From the NCBI RefSeq assembly GCF_900110615.1, contig NZ_FOEI01000001.1, positions 310,001 through 374,000 on the forward strand: a stretch of DNA of 64,000 nt. The letters run 5' to 3'. Source of the DNA: Flavobacterium urocaniciphilum. GTDB lineage: Bacteria > Bacteroidota > Bacteroidia > Flavobacteriales > Flavobacteriaceae. The notes beneath the pieces were generated by a model. It searched no databases. It had not been told where the DNA came from and saw only the letters and a list, made by a program, of their open reading frames with translations. Positions 46,490-55,573 of the stretch are shown in pieces. A program made the position numbers and the translations under genes. Position 1 is the first letter of the stretch. Each line of letters starts with the position of its first letter.

Positions 46490-47278
46490 TTAATCAATCC
46501 AAAAACATCCTACAGAATAGGTTCTAGCTTGTCCACTAATAATAACTCTATCTACTTTATTTGAACAATTTAAGTTTCCAATTCTATCTGATAATTGTAT
46601 GGCTTTTAATTCGTTTTTATCTAAACGATTTGCCCAAAAAGGAATTAAAGAACAATGTGCTGATCCAGTAACTGGATCTTCTAAAATAGTAGCTTGTGGA
46701 GTAAAAAATCTCGAAACAAAATCGCAATTATTTCCTTTTGCAGTTACAATTACACCGCCCGGATCTAAATTGATTTGATCAAAATATTGTCGGTTTATTT
46801 TCAAGTGTTTTATGTCGTATTCCGATTCAAAAACTAAAACATAATCTCTTGCTTTATATGTTTCAAGAGGTTGACTACTTAATGATTTTGAAATAAGTTC
46901 AGGCAACTCACTTTTGATAGGCATTCTTGAAGGAAAATCTAAAAAATAAAAATCGTCTCTTACTTCAACAGTTAAATCACCACTTAACGTTTCAAAAATT
47001 ATGGTCTCATTTGGATAATTAAGAATCGATTTTAAACAGTGCGCCGTTGCTAATGTTGCATGACCACACAAATCCATTTCGATATCTGGAGTAAACCAAC
47101 GTAAATGAATTTTTTCGCCTTTATCAATAAAAAAAGCAGTTTCAGCTACAGCATTTTCTTTAGCAATTTGCAATAGAAGATGATCAGGTAACCATTCTTT
47201 TAAAGGTACAACACATGCTGGATTTCCGCCAAAAATCCTATTTGTAAAAGCATCAATTTGATATAATTCTAGTTTCAT
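46490..47278 (-). CDS. PhzF family isomerase-like protein
   Basis: A 262-residue diaminopimelate-epimerase-fold protein of the PhzF family. The N-terminal 'YQIDAFTNRIFGGNPACVV' has the usual order, 'NAVAETAFFIDKG' includes the catalytic Glu, and 'MDLCGHATLATAH' and 'EDPVTGSAHCSLIPFW' are family hallmarks. The real reaction is known only for phenazine producers; most homologues are of unknown function. The length is normal. It is a single gene between the lipoprotein and DUF349 genes. Confidence 0.9.
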   Translation of the reverse strand: MKLELYQIDAFTNRIFGGNPACVVPLKEWLPDHLLLQIAKENAVAETAFFIDKGEKIHLRWFTPDIEMDLCGHATLATAHCLKSILNYPNETIIFETLSGDLTVEVRDDFYFLDFPSRMPIKSELPELISKSLSSQPLETYKARDYVLVFESEYDIKHLKINRQYFDQINLDPGGVIVTAKGNNCDFVSRFFTPQATILEDPVTGSAHCSLIPFWANRLDKNELKAIQLSDRIGNLNCSNKVDRVIISGQARTYSVGCFWID

Positions 47279-47322
47279 CTTAATTTATATACTCAAATAT
47301 ACTATTTTCTTACTATAAGTAT

Positions 47323-47348
47323 AAAAAAAAGACCGTTTTCACGGTCTT
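47323..47348 (-). terminator. terminator after the DUF349 gene
   Basis: AAGACCG (47329-47335) and CGGTCTT (47342-47348) form a 7-bp stem with a short loop. On the minus strand the run of T (47330-47323) follows. It lies 7 bases after the DUF349 stop. Confidence 0.8.
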
Positions 47349-47355
47349 CTTATTT

Positions 47356-49308
47356 TTAGATTGAATTGTTTAACTTTTTCAATTTGTCTTTCCAAAGTTG
47401 TAATTCCTCTTTATGTTTTTCAATATTTTTTTGAACTTCTTTAATTAATGGATTGTTTCCTTTTGCATTGCTAAAAAAGCCAATATTGTTTTCTAATTGA
47501 TTGATTTCATGTTTCAATTCGTCAATTTTTCTACGGATGAAAATTTGTTCGTTTGCAATAGCTCTTTGGTCGTTTCCTTCCGAAAGTTGCTCTAAACGAT
47601 TGTTGAATTTCATCATTTCTGAATCTTTTTTAGATAAGCTTAGTTTTTCAAATAAAGCATCTAAAATTTTATTGAATTTACCTTCAATATGACGACGATT
47701 TTGTGGCACTTTACCCATTTCTTTCCAAGTAGCAATATGAGCTTTTATGGCATCTAAATCGGTTTTGTGATCGCCCACTAATTCGAAAGTACGTAACGTT
47801 TCTAAGTATTCTTTTTTCTTTTCAAAAGCTTCAACTTCTACAGCAATTTCTTCTTTTCTAGATTCGTGTAATCTGTCGAAATAAGCGTTACAAGTTTTCT
47901 TAAACGTGTCCCAAATTTCATCCGATTGTTTTCTTGGTACATGACCAATTTTTTTCCAATCTTCCTGAATTTGTTTCATAATTGGAGTAGTAGCATCAAA
48001 ATCTTCTGTATTTACAAATGATTTTGCTTTTTCAATTAAAGCTAATTTTAACTCTAAATTATGGTGTTGTTCGTTTTTAATGTCTTTGTAAAAAGCATTT
48101 TTATTAGCATTGAAATTACGAACCGCGTTTTTAAAGTTTGTCCAAGTAGTTTCAGAAACTTCAGATGGAACTCTACCTAATTTGAAAAAATCTTCACGTA
48201 GTGCTTCTAATTTTACAATTTGGTTTTGCCAATCCGCATGAGAAGAACACTTTTCTTGACACAAGTCATTTATTTTAGAAATAACTGCATTTTTTTGATT
48301 CAAGTTTTCTTGTTCTTTTTCTTTGAATTGAGAAGCTAACGCTTCACGTTTATCGTGTAATTGTTTTGTAATTTCACTGAAATCATGCCAAATTTTTTCT
48401 CTGTGTTCTTTGTCAACTGGACCGATTTCTTCTTTCCAAATACGGTGTAATAATTGTAATTCACGGAAAGCTTTAGTAACATCTGGTAAGTTAACTAATG
48501 CTTTTGCCTTTTCAATAATTTCTAACTTTTGTTCTAAGTTATTTTTAAAATCGGCATCTCTAATTTCTCTATCCAAATGTACAATTTCGTAAAAACGATC
48601 TACGTGAAAATGGAAATTATTCCAAACTAAATTGTATTTGTCTTTTGGTATAGCGCCTGTGTTTTTCCAACGTTCTCTAATGTCGTTGAATTTTTTAAAC
48701 ATATCAGAAATATTCGAATCATTATTGGCAATTAACGATTTTAATTCTTCAATAAGTTCCGTTCTTTTTGATAAGTTGGCTTTTAATTGGTTTTGAATAT
48801 TGTTGAAATTTGCATTTCTTTTTTGACGATACGTGTCTAATAAATGATCAAATTTTACTTTAAGAGGTGAGTGGTATTCAAATTCAGCTGAAGCATCATT
48901 TTCAGCATAAAAAGCAGTACGCTTTTCTTCAATTAAATGGTGATAATGATTTAAAAAAGCTCTTTTAATATCTTCAATTTGAATTTTGAAATGTAAAGCA
49001 TTTTCGTGTCCAACGAAAGTTGATAATTCATCAACTAATTCTTCTAAAGATAAGTTTTCGTAATCTTTTGTTGGAATATCTAAATCTGCAAGAATGGAAC
49101 CATCTTCGCTTGATTCCGCTAAATGATTGTCAATTTCATCTTGTGCAGATGTTGGTGTTTGATTTTCTATTGTAATAGCTTCTATTTCATTCGAGTTTGA
49201 TACTGTTTCTTCGCTATCATTTTGAGAATCAATAGTTACGTTCTCAATTTGGTCTACATTTTCTTGTCCATCTGCTTGATGCAGGTTATCATTCAATTCT
49301 TCTAACAT
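47356..49308 (-). CDS. DUF349 repeat protein
   Basis: The 650-residue protein has an acidic, low-complexity N-terminus (about residues 1-75) and at least five DUF349 repeats. Each repeat has a Trp, then G-x-[VI]-P and a second Trp/Phe: 'RERWKNTGAIPKDKYNLVWN', 'HRIWKEEIGPVDKEHREKIW', 'EDFFKLGRVPSEVSETTWTN', 'EDWKKIGHVPRKQSDEIWDT' and 'ATWKEMGKVPQNRRHIEGKF'. It ends in a coiled coil ('IRRKIDELKHEINQLENNIG'). No signal peptide is present, so it should be cytoplasmic. The family has no known function; in this phylum it commonly lies next to aroE, as here. Confidence 0.92.
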   Translation of the reverse strand: MLEELNDNLHQADGQENVDQIENVTIDSQNDSEETVSNSNEIEAITIENQTPTSAQDEIDNHLAESSEDGSILADLDIPTKDYENLSLEELVDELSTFVGHENALHFKIQIEDIKRAFLNHYHHLIEEKRTAFYAENDASAEFEYHSPLKVKFDHLLDTYRQKRNANFNNIQNQLKANLSKRTELIEELKSLIANNDSNISDMFKKFNDIRERWKNTGAIPKDKYNLVWNNFHFHVDRFYEIVHLDREIRDADFKNNLEQKLEIIEKAKALVNLPDVTKAFRELQLLHRIWKEEIGPVDKEHREKIWHDFSEITKQLHDKREALASQFKEKEQENLNQKNAVISKINDLCQEKCSSHADWQNQIVKLEALREDFFKLGRVPSEVSETTWTNFKNAVRNFNANKNAFYKDIKNEQHHNLELKLALIEKAKSFVNTEDFDATTPIMKQIQEDWKKIGHVPRKQSDEIWDTFKKTCNAYFDRLHESRKEEIAVEVEAFEKKKEYLETLRTFELVGDHKTDLDAIKAHIATWKEMGKVPQNRRHIEGKFNKILDALFEKLSLSKKDSEMMKFNNRLEQLSEGNDQRAIANEQIFIRRKIDELKHEINQLENNIGFFSNAKGNNPLIKEVQKNIEKHKEELQLWKDKLKKLNNSI

Positions 49309-49333
49309 GTCTAATATGCTTAAGTTTAAGGTT

Positions 49334-49363
49334 CGAAGATACTAAAGGCAGTTGAAAATTCAA
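49334..49363 (-). promoter_or_regulatory. DUF349 gene promoter (TTG-N19-TAtcTTCG)
   Basis: On the minus strand TTG (49363-49361) and TAtcTTCG (49341-49334, one base off TAnnTTTG) are 19 bases apart. The -7 box ends 25 bases before the ATG. Confidence 0.65.
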
Positions 49364-49391
49364 AGAAATTGAACTTATTTATGACAAAATG

Positions 49392-50150
49392 CTACTTATT
49401 CCAGATTAACCATGCTTTTTCTGCTTGATTAACAAGCATTTGGTATCCGTTTTTAGTTACAGCACCCGCTTTTCTGGCTTTTTTAAGGAAAGTTGTTTCT
49501 TCAGGATTATAAACCAAATCGAATGCGATATGTTTTGGAGTAAATAGTGAATAATTAAGTTCTGGAGCTTCCGTCATGTTAGGAAAAGTTCCAATTGGAG
49601 TTGTATTTACTACAATATGATATTCTGAAAAAATATCTTCATTTAATTCTTCATAACTATATTCGTATTCAGAAGGGTCTCTAGAAACAAAATCAAATTC
49701 AATATCTAATTTTTTGAAAGCAAAAGCAATGGCTTTACTTGCGCCGCCTGTACCTAATATTAAAGCTTTTTTATGATGTTCTTTTATAAGAGGTTTAATG
49801 GATTTTTTAAAACCAGAGAAGTCTGTATTATAACCTTTTAATTTTTTCTTTTTAGAAATAGTGATACAATTAACTGCCCCAATTTTTTTAGCACTTTTTG
49901 ATAATTTATCTAAATACGGAATTATTTCTTCTTTGTATGGAATGGTAACATTTAATCCCACCAAGCCTTTTGAAGATTTTATTATTTCTTTAAATTGATT
50001 AATATTCGGAATATCATAGTTTTCATATTCACAATTATCAAAATGATTAATAGCAAATTTATCTGTAAAGTATTTTTTTGAAAAAGAATAGTCAATATTC
50101 TTACCGATAAGTCCAAACTTTCGTTGTTTCTTATGTGATTTCTTTTTCAT
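49392..50150 (-). CDS. aroE: shikimate dehydrogenase AroE
   Basis: A 252-residue protein starting with a lysine-rich extension 'MKKKSHKKQRKFGLIGKNID'. The substrate-binding region 'SFSKKYFTDKFA', the catalytic Lys in 'LNVTIPYKEEIIPY' and the Asp in 'GYNTDFSGFKKS' are all present. The NADP-binding 'LILGTGGASKAIAFAFKK' and 'VVNTTPIGTFPNMTEAP' follow, and the protein ends 'GYQMLVNQAEKAWLIWNK'. It reduces 3-dehydroshikimate to shikimate. It is slightly shorter than usual, as is typical of Bacteroidota. It lies 89 bases downstream of the DedA gene. Confidence 0.95.
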   Translation of the reverse strand: MKKKSHKKQRKFGLIGKNIDYSFSKKYFTDKFAINHFDNCEYENYDIPNINQFKEIIKSSKGLVGLNVTIPYKEEIIPYLDKLSKSAKKIGAVNCITISKKKKLKGYNTDFSGFKKSIKPLIKEHHKKALILGTGGASKAIAFAFKKLDIEFDFVSRDPSEYEYSYEELNEDIFSEYHIVVNTTPIGTFPNMTEAPELNYSLFTPKHIAFDLVYNPEETTFLKKARKAGAVTKNGYQMLVNQAEKAWLIWNK

Positions 50151-50239
50151 AAATTTAAAATTATTTTTTAGCGGCTAAATTGATTCTCACTTTTTTTAAA
50201 TTGTTTATTCAAATTTTAGTAATAAGTGATTTTTTTAGA

Positions 50240-50884
50240 TTAAGCTTTTTTAAACTTCGATTTAAAAATTTTAATAAAAATAGGCAAAACAGATAATACT
50301 ACAATTCCTAAAACCACTTTTTCGAAATTATTTTTTACAATTTCAATTTGACCTAAAAAGTAGCCTAATAATGTAATCCCGGCAACCCATAGAATAGCAC
50401 CAAGAATACAATTTAAGATATACACTCTGTATTTCATGCTTCCGGCTCCAGCCACAAAAGGAGCAATGGTTCTAACAATAGGTACGAAACGAGCCATAAT
50501 TACAGCTTTTCCACCATTTTGTTCAAAGAAATCTTCTGTTTTTTCAATATATTCTCGTTTTAAGAATAAGATTTTTTTCTTTTCTTTTATGAGTTCACCG
50601 AATTTATGACCTACAAAATAATTTAAATTATCCCCTAAAAGAGCCGCAAGAATTAAAAGCGGAATGATTACGGCAAGACTTAATTTTCCAGTAGTTGCTG
50701 CGATAACTCCAATGGCAAAAAGCATTGAGTCGCCAGGTAAAAGAGGCATGATTACGAAACCTGTTTCTACAAAAACAACTAAAAATAAAATTACATATAT
50801 CAGCGTATTGTATTGTTCTATTAATTGGTTAATTACGGTTAAAGGGTCTTTTAAAAAGTGTAATAAGAAGTCGATAAATTCCAT
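50240..50884 (-). CDS. DedA family membrane protein
   Basis: A 214-residue inner-membrane protein of the DedA/SNARE-associated family. About five hydrophobic segments are visible, with the family's 'FVETGFVIMPLLPGDSMLFA', 'ALLGDNLNYFVGHKFGE', the glycine-rich 'GGKAVIMARFVPIVRTIAPF', 'VAGAGSMKYRVYILNC' and 'ILWVAGITLLGYFLG'. DedA proteins act as lipid scramblases or flippases for lipid carriers. It starts 9 bases after the TPR protein stop, which indicates co-transcription. Confidence 0.93.
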   Translation of the reverse strand: MEFIDFLLHFLKDPLTVINQLIEQYNTLIYVILFLVVFVETGFVIMPLLPGDSMLFAIGVIAATTGKLSLAVIIPLLILAALLGDNLNYFVGHKFGELIKEKKKILFLKREYIEKTEDFFEQNGGKAVIMARFVPIVRTIAPFVAGAGSMKYRVYILNCILGAILWVAGITLLGYFLGQIEIVKNNFEKVVLGIVVLSVLPIFIKIFKSKFKKA

Positions 50885-50893
50885 TATTGGGGC

Positions 50894-52294
50894 TTAAATA
50901 TTGTGATTTTTAATTATTCGTTGTACGGTTTCATTTTCCCAAACATTTGGAAACAAGTCTTTTAAAATATAGTTTTTATGATAATCGATTAATAAAGCAG
51001 AGTTCAATCCTTCAATAGCATTAAATTCTTCTTCAGTATTAAAATACAAACCTACTAAACGGTATAAAATTTCCGGTTCATTATGATATAAGTCAGCTGC
51101 TTGTTGTAAGATTTCAATGGCTGCGCTACTTTCACCTAAAACATAAAGTACATCCGACCAGCATAAGAAATTGTCTAATTCAATGTCGCCAAATTCAAAT
51201 GCTTTTCGATATCCTGCTTCAGCTTCTTCAAAGTAATTTAAGAATTGATTGATATTTGCATATCTTCTCCAGTATAATGGATTTTCACCATCAATTCCAA
51301 TTGCTTTATTGATGTAATACAATGATTTTTGGTAATTTTTTTGTTTGATGTAAAAATCAGTAATAGTCATCCAAGCTTTATCTAACAACGGATCTTCATG
51401 AACTGTTTTCAAATAATAATTTAAAGCTTCTTCGTTATTTCCTAATTTTTCATAGCATTTACCAATTCTTAAATACGCAAATGATGTTGGATCGTCTAAT
51501 TCAATTGTGATATTATAACAATCAATAGCATCTTGATAACGTTTTAATTTTTCTAAAGATTTTGCTTTTTCTAAAAAGGCTCCTAGAAATCCTTCGTCAA
51601 TTAAACAAGCGTAATCGAAAGCCCAAACTGCTTTTTCATAGTTTTTTATAGCGTAAAATTGACGACCTAATTGATGCCAAGCCACTTCGCTATATGGGTT
51701 TTTGTCGATAAATTTTTCAAGATAATAAATAGCTTCTTGATTTTGATCTAAGAAATCAAAACAATACACTACGTTATATAAAGCAGAATAATCTTCTTCG
51801 TCTTGTTCTAAACATTTGATAAAGTTTTCTTTAGCTAATTCTAATCGATCCATAAATAAGTATTCCATACCTATCATTGAATAAATTTCGGCTTCATCAT
51901 CTGTATATTTTAAAGCGATAAAAAGATTATCTATGGCTTTTTCGTGTTGGTCTCTTTTTGAACAAATATTGGCACGCTGAATATATACTTCTTCGTTTGT
52001 TGGTTCCAATAAAGCTATTTCGTTGAGAATTTTTTCGGCTTGTTCAATTTTGTCTTCATAAATTAATATTTCAACATGAACTAATTTTAAACCTGAAGAT
52101 TTTGGATGTTGTTCTAAGCCTAATCTCAAAGCTTTTTTGGCCAAGCTCAGTCTGCCCGTATCCATATAATGCAAGATAATATCTTCAAACTCTTCAGAAT
52201 CAAAGAAAAACACTTTATTGGTTTTTAACATTGATTCGAATTTAGATAAAGATAAATTGTAATCGTCGGCTTCTTCTTCGTGACTCATATTCAT
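50894..52294 (-). CDS. TPR repeat protein
   Basis: From ATG 52294 (second ATG 6 bases later) the protein has 466 residues made mostly of TPRs: 'IYSMIGMEYLFMDRLELAKE', 'AWHQLGRQFYAIKNYEKAVW', 'SFAYLRIGKCYEKLGNNEEA' and 'LYYINKAIGIDGENPLYWRR', each about 34 residues. No signal peptide, so it is likely a cytoplasmic scaffold. The longer frame adds a hydrophobic leader upstream ('MSNFIIEILILIA') that is probably not translated. It is the first gene of an operon with dedA, and perhaps aroE. Confidence 0.88.
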   Translation of the reverse strand: MNMSHEEEADDYNLSLSKFESMLKTNKVFFFDSEEFEDIILHYMDTGRLSLAKKALRLGLEQHPKSSGLKLVHVEILIYEDKIEQAEKILNEIALLEPTNEEVYIQRANICSKRDQHEKAIDNLFIALKYTDDEAEIYSMIGMEYLFMDRLELAKENFIKCLEQDEEDYSALYNVVYCFDFLDQNQEAIYYLEKFIDKNPYSEVAWHQLGRQFYAIKNYEKAVWAFDYACLIDEGFLGAFLEKAKSLEKLKRYQDAIDCYNITIELDDPTSFAYLRIGKCYEKLGNNEEALNYYLKTVHEDPLLDKAWMTITDFYIKQKNYQKSLYYINKAIGIDGENPLYWRRYANINQFLNYFEEAEAGYRKAFEFGDIELDNFLCWSDVLYVLGESSAAIEILQQAADLYHNEPEILYRLVGLYFNTEEEFNAIEGLNSALLIDYHKNYILKDLFPNVWENETVQRIIKNHNI

Positions 52295-52474
52295 AGCAAT
52301 GAGTATTAAAATTTCTATAATAAAATTACTCAATTAATAAGTGTACAATATCCTTGCCAACTATATGTTTTGAACAATTTAATTAACAAAAAATCAATGT
52401 GATTCAAGATTCTGCTTAGGATTTATAATAAAAAAGGGTAAATGATTAATTGAAAATGAATGAATTATTTACAA

Positions 52475-53662
52475 TTATTTTTTGGAATGTACTTCATCCA
52501 TTACTTCTAAAAGGATTTTGCAGCCTTCTTCAATTTCTTCGTTTGAAATAGTTAATGGCGGTGTAATTCTAATTGCTTTTCCTTCAAAAAGTAACCAAAA
52601 TAAAATAAGTCCTCTTTTGTGACATTTTAAGATGATTTCAGTTGTGATGTCAGGACTTTCTGTCATAGCCGCTAACATTAATCCTTTTCCTCGAACTTCA
52701 GAAATTAAAGGATGTACTAACAATTTTCTAAAAAGTTTTTCTTTTTCTAAGGTTTCTGCCATTAGATTCGTTTCGGTAACTTCTTGTAACGTTGCTAAAC
52801 ACGCTGCAGCAATTACTGGATGTCCACCAAAAGTAGTAATATGTCCTAATTTAGGATTGTCCATTAATAAATCCATATGTGTTTCTGATGCAACAAAAGC
52901 CCCGACAGGCATTCCGCCGCCCATACCTTTTCCAATAACAATAATATCAGGAACGCAATCGTAGTTTTCAAATCCGAATAACTTTCCTGTTCTACCGAAA
53001 CCAGGTTGAATTTCATCTATAATTAACATCGCACCAACTTCGGTACAACGTTCTCTAACTTTTCTTAAAAAACCGTTTTCTGGTTGAATGAAACCAGCAC
53101 CACCTTGAATAGATTCTAATATAATTCCAGCTGTTTTTGTAGTGATTTTTTCTAAATCGGCTTCTTTATTGAAAGTAATAAAATCAACATCTGGAATTAA
53201 TGGTCGGAATACTTGTTTGCGTTCTTCAAAACCCATCACACTTAAACTTCCCATAGTATTGCCATGATATGCATTGTGACATGAGATAAGTTGACTTCTT
53301 CCTGTAATTCTTCTAGCTAATTTTAAAGCGCCTTCCGTTGCTTCCGTTCCTGAATTTACCAAATACACTTTGTTTAACGTATTGGGAAGATGTGAAGCTA
53401 ATAATTTACAATATTCAGTTGCCGGATGTTGGGCATATTCGCCATACACCATTACATGAGAATATTTGTCTAATTGGTCTTTTATGGCATTATTAACACG
53501 TTCATTTTGATGTCCTAAACTACAAGCCGAAACTCCAGCCACAAAATCTAAATATTTATTATTATCAGTATCATAAATATAAGAACCTTTAGCATGAGAA
53601 ATTTCTATTGCTAATGGATGAGGAGAGGTTTGCGCTTGATATTTGAAGAAATCTTGTAACAT
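52475..53662 (-). CDS. class III aminotransferase (acetylornithine/aspartate aminotransferase family)
   Basis: A 395-residue PLP enzyme: 'YIYDTDNNKYLDFVAGVSAC', 'VNSGTEATEGALKLARRITG', 'ISCHNAYHGNTMGSLSVMGF', 'LIIDEIQPGFGRTGKLFGFE' and the PLP lysine in 'DIIVIGKGMGGGMPVGAFVA'. It resembles the argD/ornithine and 4-aminobutyrate aminotransferase branch, but the exact substrate cannot be settled. In this phylum such a gene often lies next to an OstA-like gene, as here (OstA-like ends 68 bases downstream). The length is normal. Confidence 0.9.
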   Translation of the reverse strand: MLQDFFKYQAQTSPHPLAIEISHAKGSYIYDTDNNKYLDFVAGVSACSLGHQNERVNNAIKDQLDKYSHVMVYGEYAQHPATEYCKLLASHLPNTLNKVYLVNSGTEATEGALKLARRITGRSQLISCHNAYHGNTMGSLSVMGFEERKQVFRPLIPDVDFITFNKEADLEKITTKTAGIILESIQGGAGFIQPENGFLRKVRERCTEVGAMLIIDEIQPGFGRTGKLFGFENYDCVPDIIVIGKGMGGGMPVGAFVASETHMDLLMDNPKLGHITTFGGHPVIAAACLATLQEVTETNLMAETLEKEKLFRKLLVHPLISEVRGKGLMLAAMTESPDITTEIILKCHKRGLILFWLLFEGKAIRITPPLTISNEEIEEGCKILLEVMDEVHSKK

Positions 53663-53729
53663 GAATATGTTTGTGGTTTATTGTTTGTGGTTTTAAAAAT
53701 TACTGAACACTAAAAACTGTAACTGAAAA

Positions 53730-55439
53730 CTATTTTTTTGCCTTTTTACTTGTTCCTTTTGCCTTTTTATTTATCCCTTTCTTATCAGACTTTCCATAAT
53801 CTGTAGTTTCTTTCAAAACGTCCATAGGTTTTTGCTCTTCAGATTCTTTCTTTTTGGTTTCTATTTTTACTTTGGCGTCGATTTCTTTTTCATCATCTGG
53901 AAAAATATTATCTAACGAAGTTATTTTTTCATCAATTCGCCAAACAAAACCTCGAAGTCGCCTTGCATTTTTAGGAAAATCTTTATCGGGATAGGTATTG
54001 CTTAAAATTTGTTTGAAAGAAGTTAATTCTACAATTTTATTGTCTTCTAATTGCATATTGATACTACTAGAAACACCTTTGTCGATTCCAACCAATTCGT
54101 TTTTGTCATTATACATGAAATAGAGTTTTTCAGTATTTTTGATTAAATCGACTTGATATAATTTATTATCTCGGAATTTTCCATATAAAACCTGACCTTT
54201 AACTTGATTGTAATTGTCTTCACCAATAGTGTCTTTTTGAATTAAAAAGGCATTGTTTAAAATTTTTAAGGAATCGAGTTTTTCGGTTTTATTATTTCCA
54301 ACTAAATGAATTTCATCACCTGTCATTTGGTTTTCATTATTCCAAAGTACGGGTTTTCCAATCAATTTTGTTAATTGTGTTTTGTTGTTTGAATGAATAG
54401 AATCACATTTACCACTCATATCGGTTTTAAAGAATCGAACATTATTAAAAGCTCTAATGGTTCTATCTTCTTGTGGACCGGTAACTAATATTTTTTTACC
54501 ATGAAGATACATGGTGTCTTTTTCAACTAGCGTTTTAATCAATGCTTTTTTAGTAATAAACATCGAATCTTTTTTGGTTCCACCAATATTACGGTATAAT
54601 TCAGCATAATGTCCGGTTGCGACCATGTTATTTATAGTGTCCGTAATTCTAACATTATTGGTGGCTTTGGCGAAATTTTTCTTTTTATCATAATTGATAT
54701 CATCGCCTTCAATTTCTCTATTATTATATACAATTTTTGATTTATCGAGTAGTTTTCCAACATCGTTTTTAGTGTCGTAAAATCCATTTGATGTATGGAT
54801 TACGTTTTCTTTACTTGTAATGGTACTTGGTCCATAAACGTAAGCATGACCAGAATTATCGTAGAAATCTAAGTTATTCGTTTTTATCGTTACTTGTGGA
54901 TTTACAACTGTTACCGCTGTTTTGAAAACATATTTTTTACTGTTTAAAAAGTATCTACCCGATTTACTTTTCAAAGTGTTTTCTTTATTTGTGATTGTTC
55001 CCCAACTTCTATAAAATGCTTCTTGTTTGTTTCTGTCAAAATAGATTGTATCTGTTGTTAAGTTTGAATCTGGTGAACGTAAATTAACATCACCAGTTGC
55101 ATATGCTAGTAATGTTTTTCCATTATATTCAGCATAACGACTATTCATTACAATCGTATCACCTTGATTTAATTGCACGTTTCCGAAAGCTTTTACATAA
55201 TCTTCATCTGTATAATGATAGGCTTTATTACAATTGATTCTTACACCATTATGTTCAACTTGAACATTTCCGGTAAAGACAATCGCGCCAGGTATTTCAA
55301 TTTGGTTTTTATCAATAAAATCGGAATGTAAAATTCTTATTGCATTTGGATTAGCTGGTGCAATAGGTTGAGTAGGTGTTTGTGCATTTCCAATAAAGAT
55401 TGAAAATAGTAAAACTACAGCATATATATATTTTCTCAA
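53730..55439 (-). CDS. OstA-like outer-membrane biogenesis protein
   Basis: Read from TTG 55439 the protein has 569 residues and a clean signal peptide 'MRKYIYAVVLLFSIFIGNAQ'. The -7 box at 55457-55464 supports this start; a TTG at 55478 (13 residues more, no signal peptide) lies upstream of the expected transcription start. The mature part contains OstA/LptA-like strand repeats ('GAIVFTGNVQVEHNGVRINC', 'DDYVKAFGNVQLNQGDTIVM'), a later repeat-rich region and a lysine-rich end. It probably acts in LPS transport across the periplasm. It is far longer than LptA and may be a Bacteroidota-specific variant. Confidence 0.85.
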   Translation of the reverse strand: MRKYIYAVVLLFSIFIGNAQTPTQPIAPANPNAIRILHSDFIDKNQIEIPGAIVFTGNVQVEHNGVRINCNKAYHYTDEDYVKAFGNVQLNQGDTIVMNSRYAEYNGKTLLAYATGDVNLRSPDSNLTTDTIYFDRNKQEAFYRSWGTITNKENTLKSKSGRYFLNSKKYVFKTAVTVVNPQVTIKTNNLDFYDNSGHAYVYGPSTITSKENVIHTSNGFYDTKNDVGKLLDKSKIVYNNREIEGDDINYDKKKNFAKATNNVRITDTINNMVATGHYAELYRNIGGTKKDSMFITKKALIKTLVEKDTMYLHGKKILVTGPQEDRTIRAFNNVRFFKTDMSGKCDSIHSNNKTQLTKLIGKPVLWNNENQMTGDEIHLVGNNKTEKLDSLKILNNAFLIQKDTIGEDNYNQVKGQVLYGKFRDNKLYQVDLIKNTEKLYFMYNDKNELVGIDKGVSSSINMQLEDNKIVELTSFKQILSNTYPDKDFPKNARRLRGFVWRIDEKITSLDNIFPDDEKEIDAKVKIETKKKESEEQKPMDVLKETTDYGKSDKKGINKKAKGTSKKAKK

Positions 55440-55456
55440 GGCTTCTATTTTTTTGT

Positions 55457-55464
55457 CAAATTTA
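55457..55464 (-). promoter_or_regulatory. -7 box of the OstA-like gene
   Basis: TAaaTTTG on the minus strand (55464-55457) lies 18 bases before TTG 55439. It implies a transcript starting near 55451, which decides for the second TTG as the start codon. No convincing -33 TTG. Confidence 0.45.
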
Positions 55465-55513
55465 AGTAAAATGTGCAAAAATGAATAGGGATTAAGATTT
55501 TTTTAAGGTTATA

Positions 55514-55553
55514 AATAAAAAACTCTGTCAAAATATAAAATCTTAACAGAGTT
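55514..55553 (-). terminator. terminator after the T9SS leucine-rich-repeat gene
   Basis: On the minus strand AACTCTGT (55553-55546) pairs with ACAGAGTT (55528-55521) around a 17-base loop, followed by TTTTTATTTAT. It lies 20 bases after the stop codon. Confidence 0.75.
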
Positions 55554-55573
55554 AAATGTATGATGTGTTTGAT

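Noticed and set aside
52295..52333. Longer start of the TPR protein
   Set aside because: The hydrophobic 13-residue prefix is unlike cytoplasmic TPR proteins and two ATGs follow directly.
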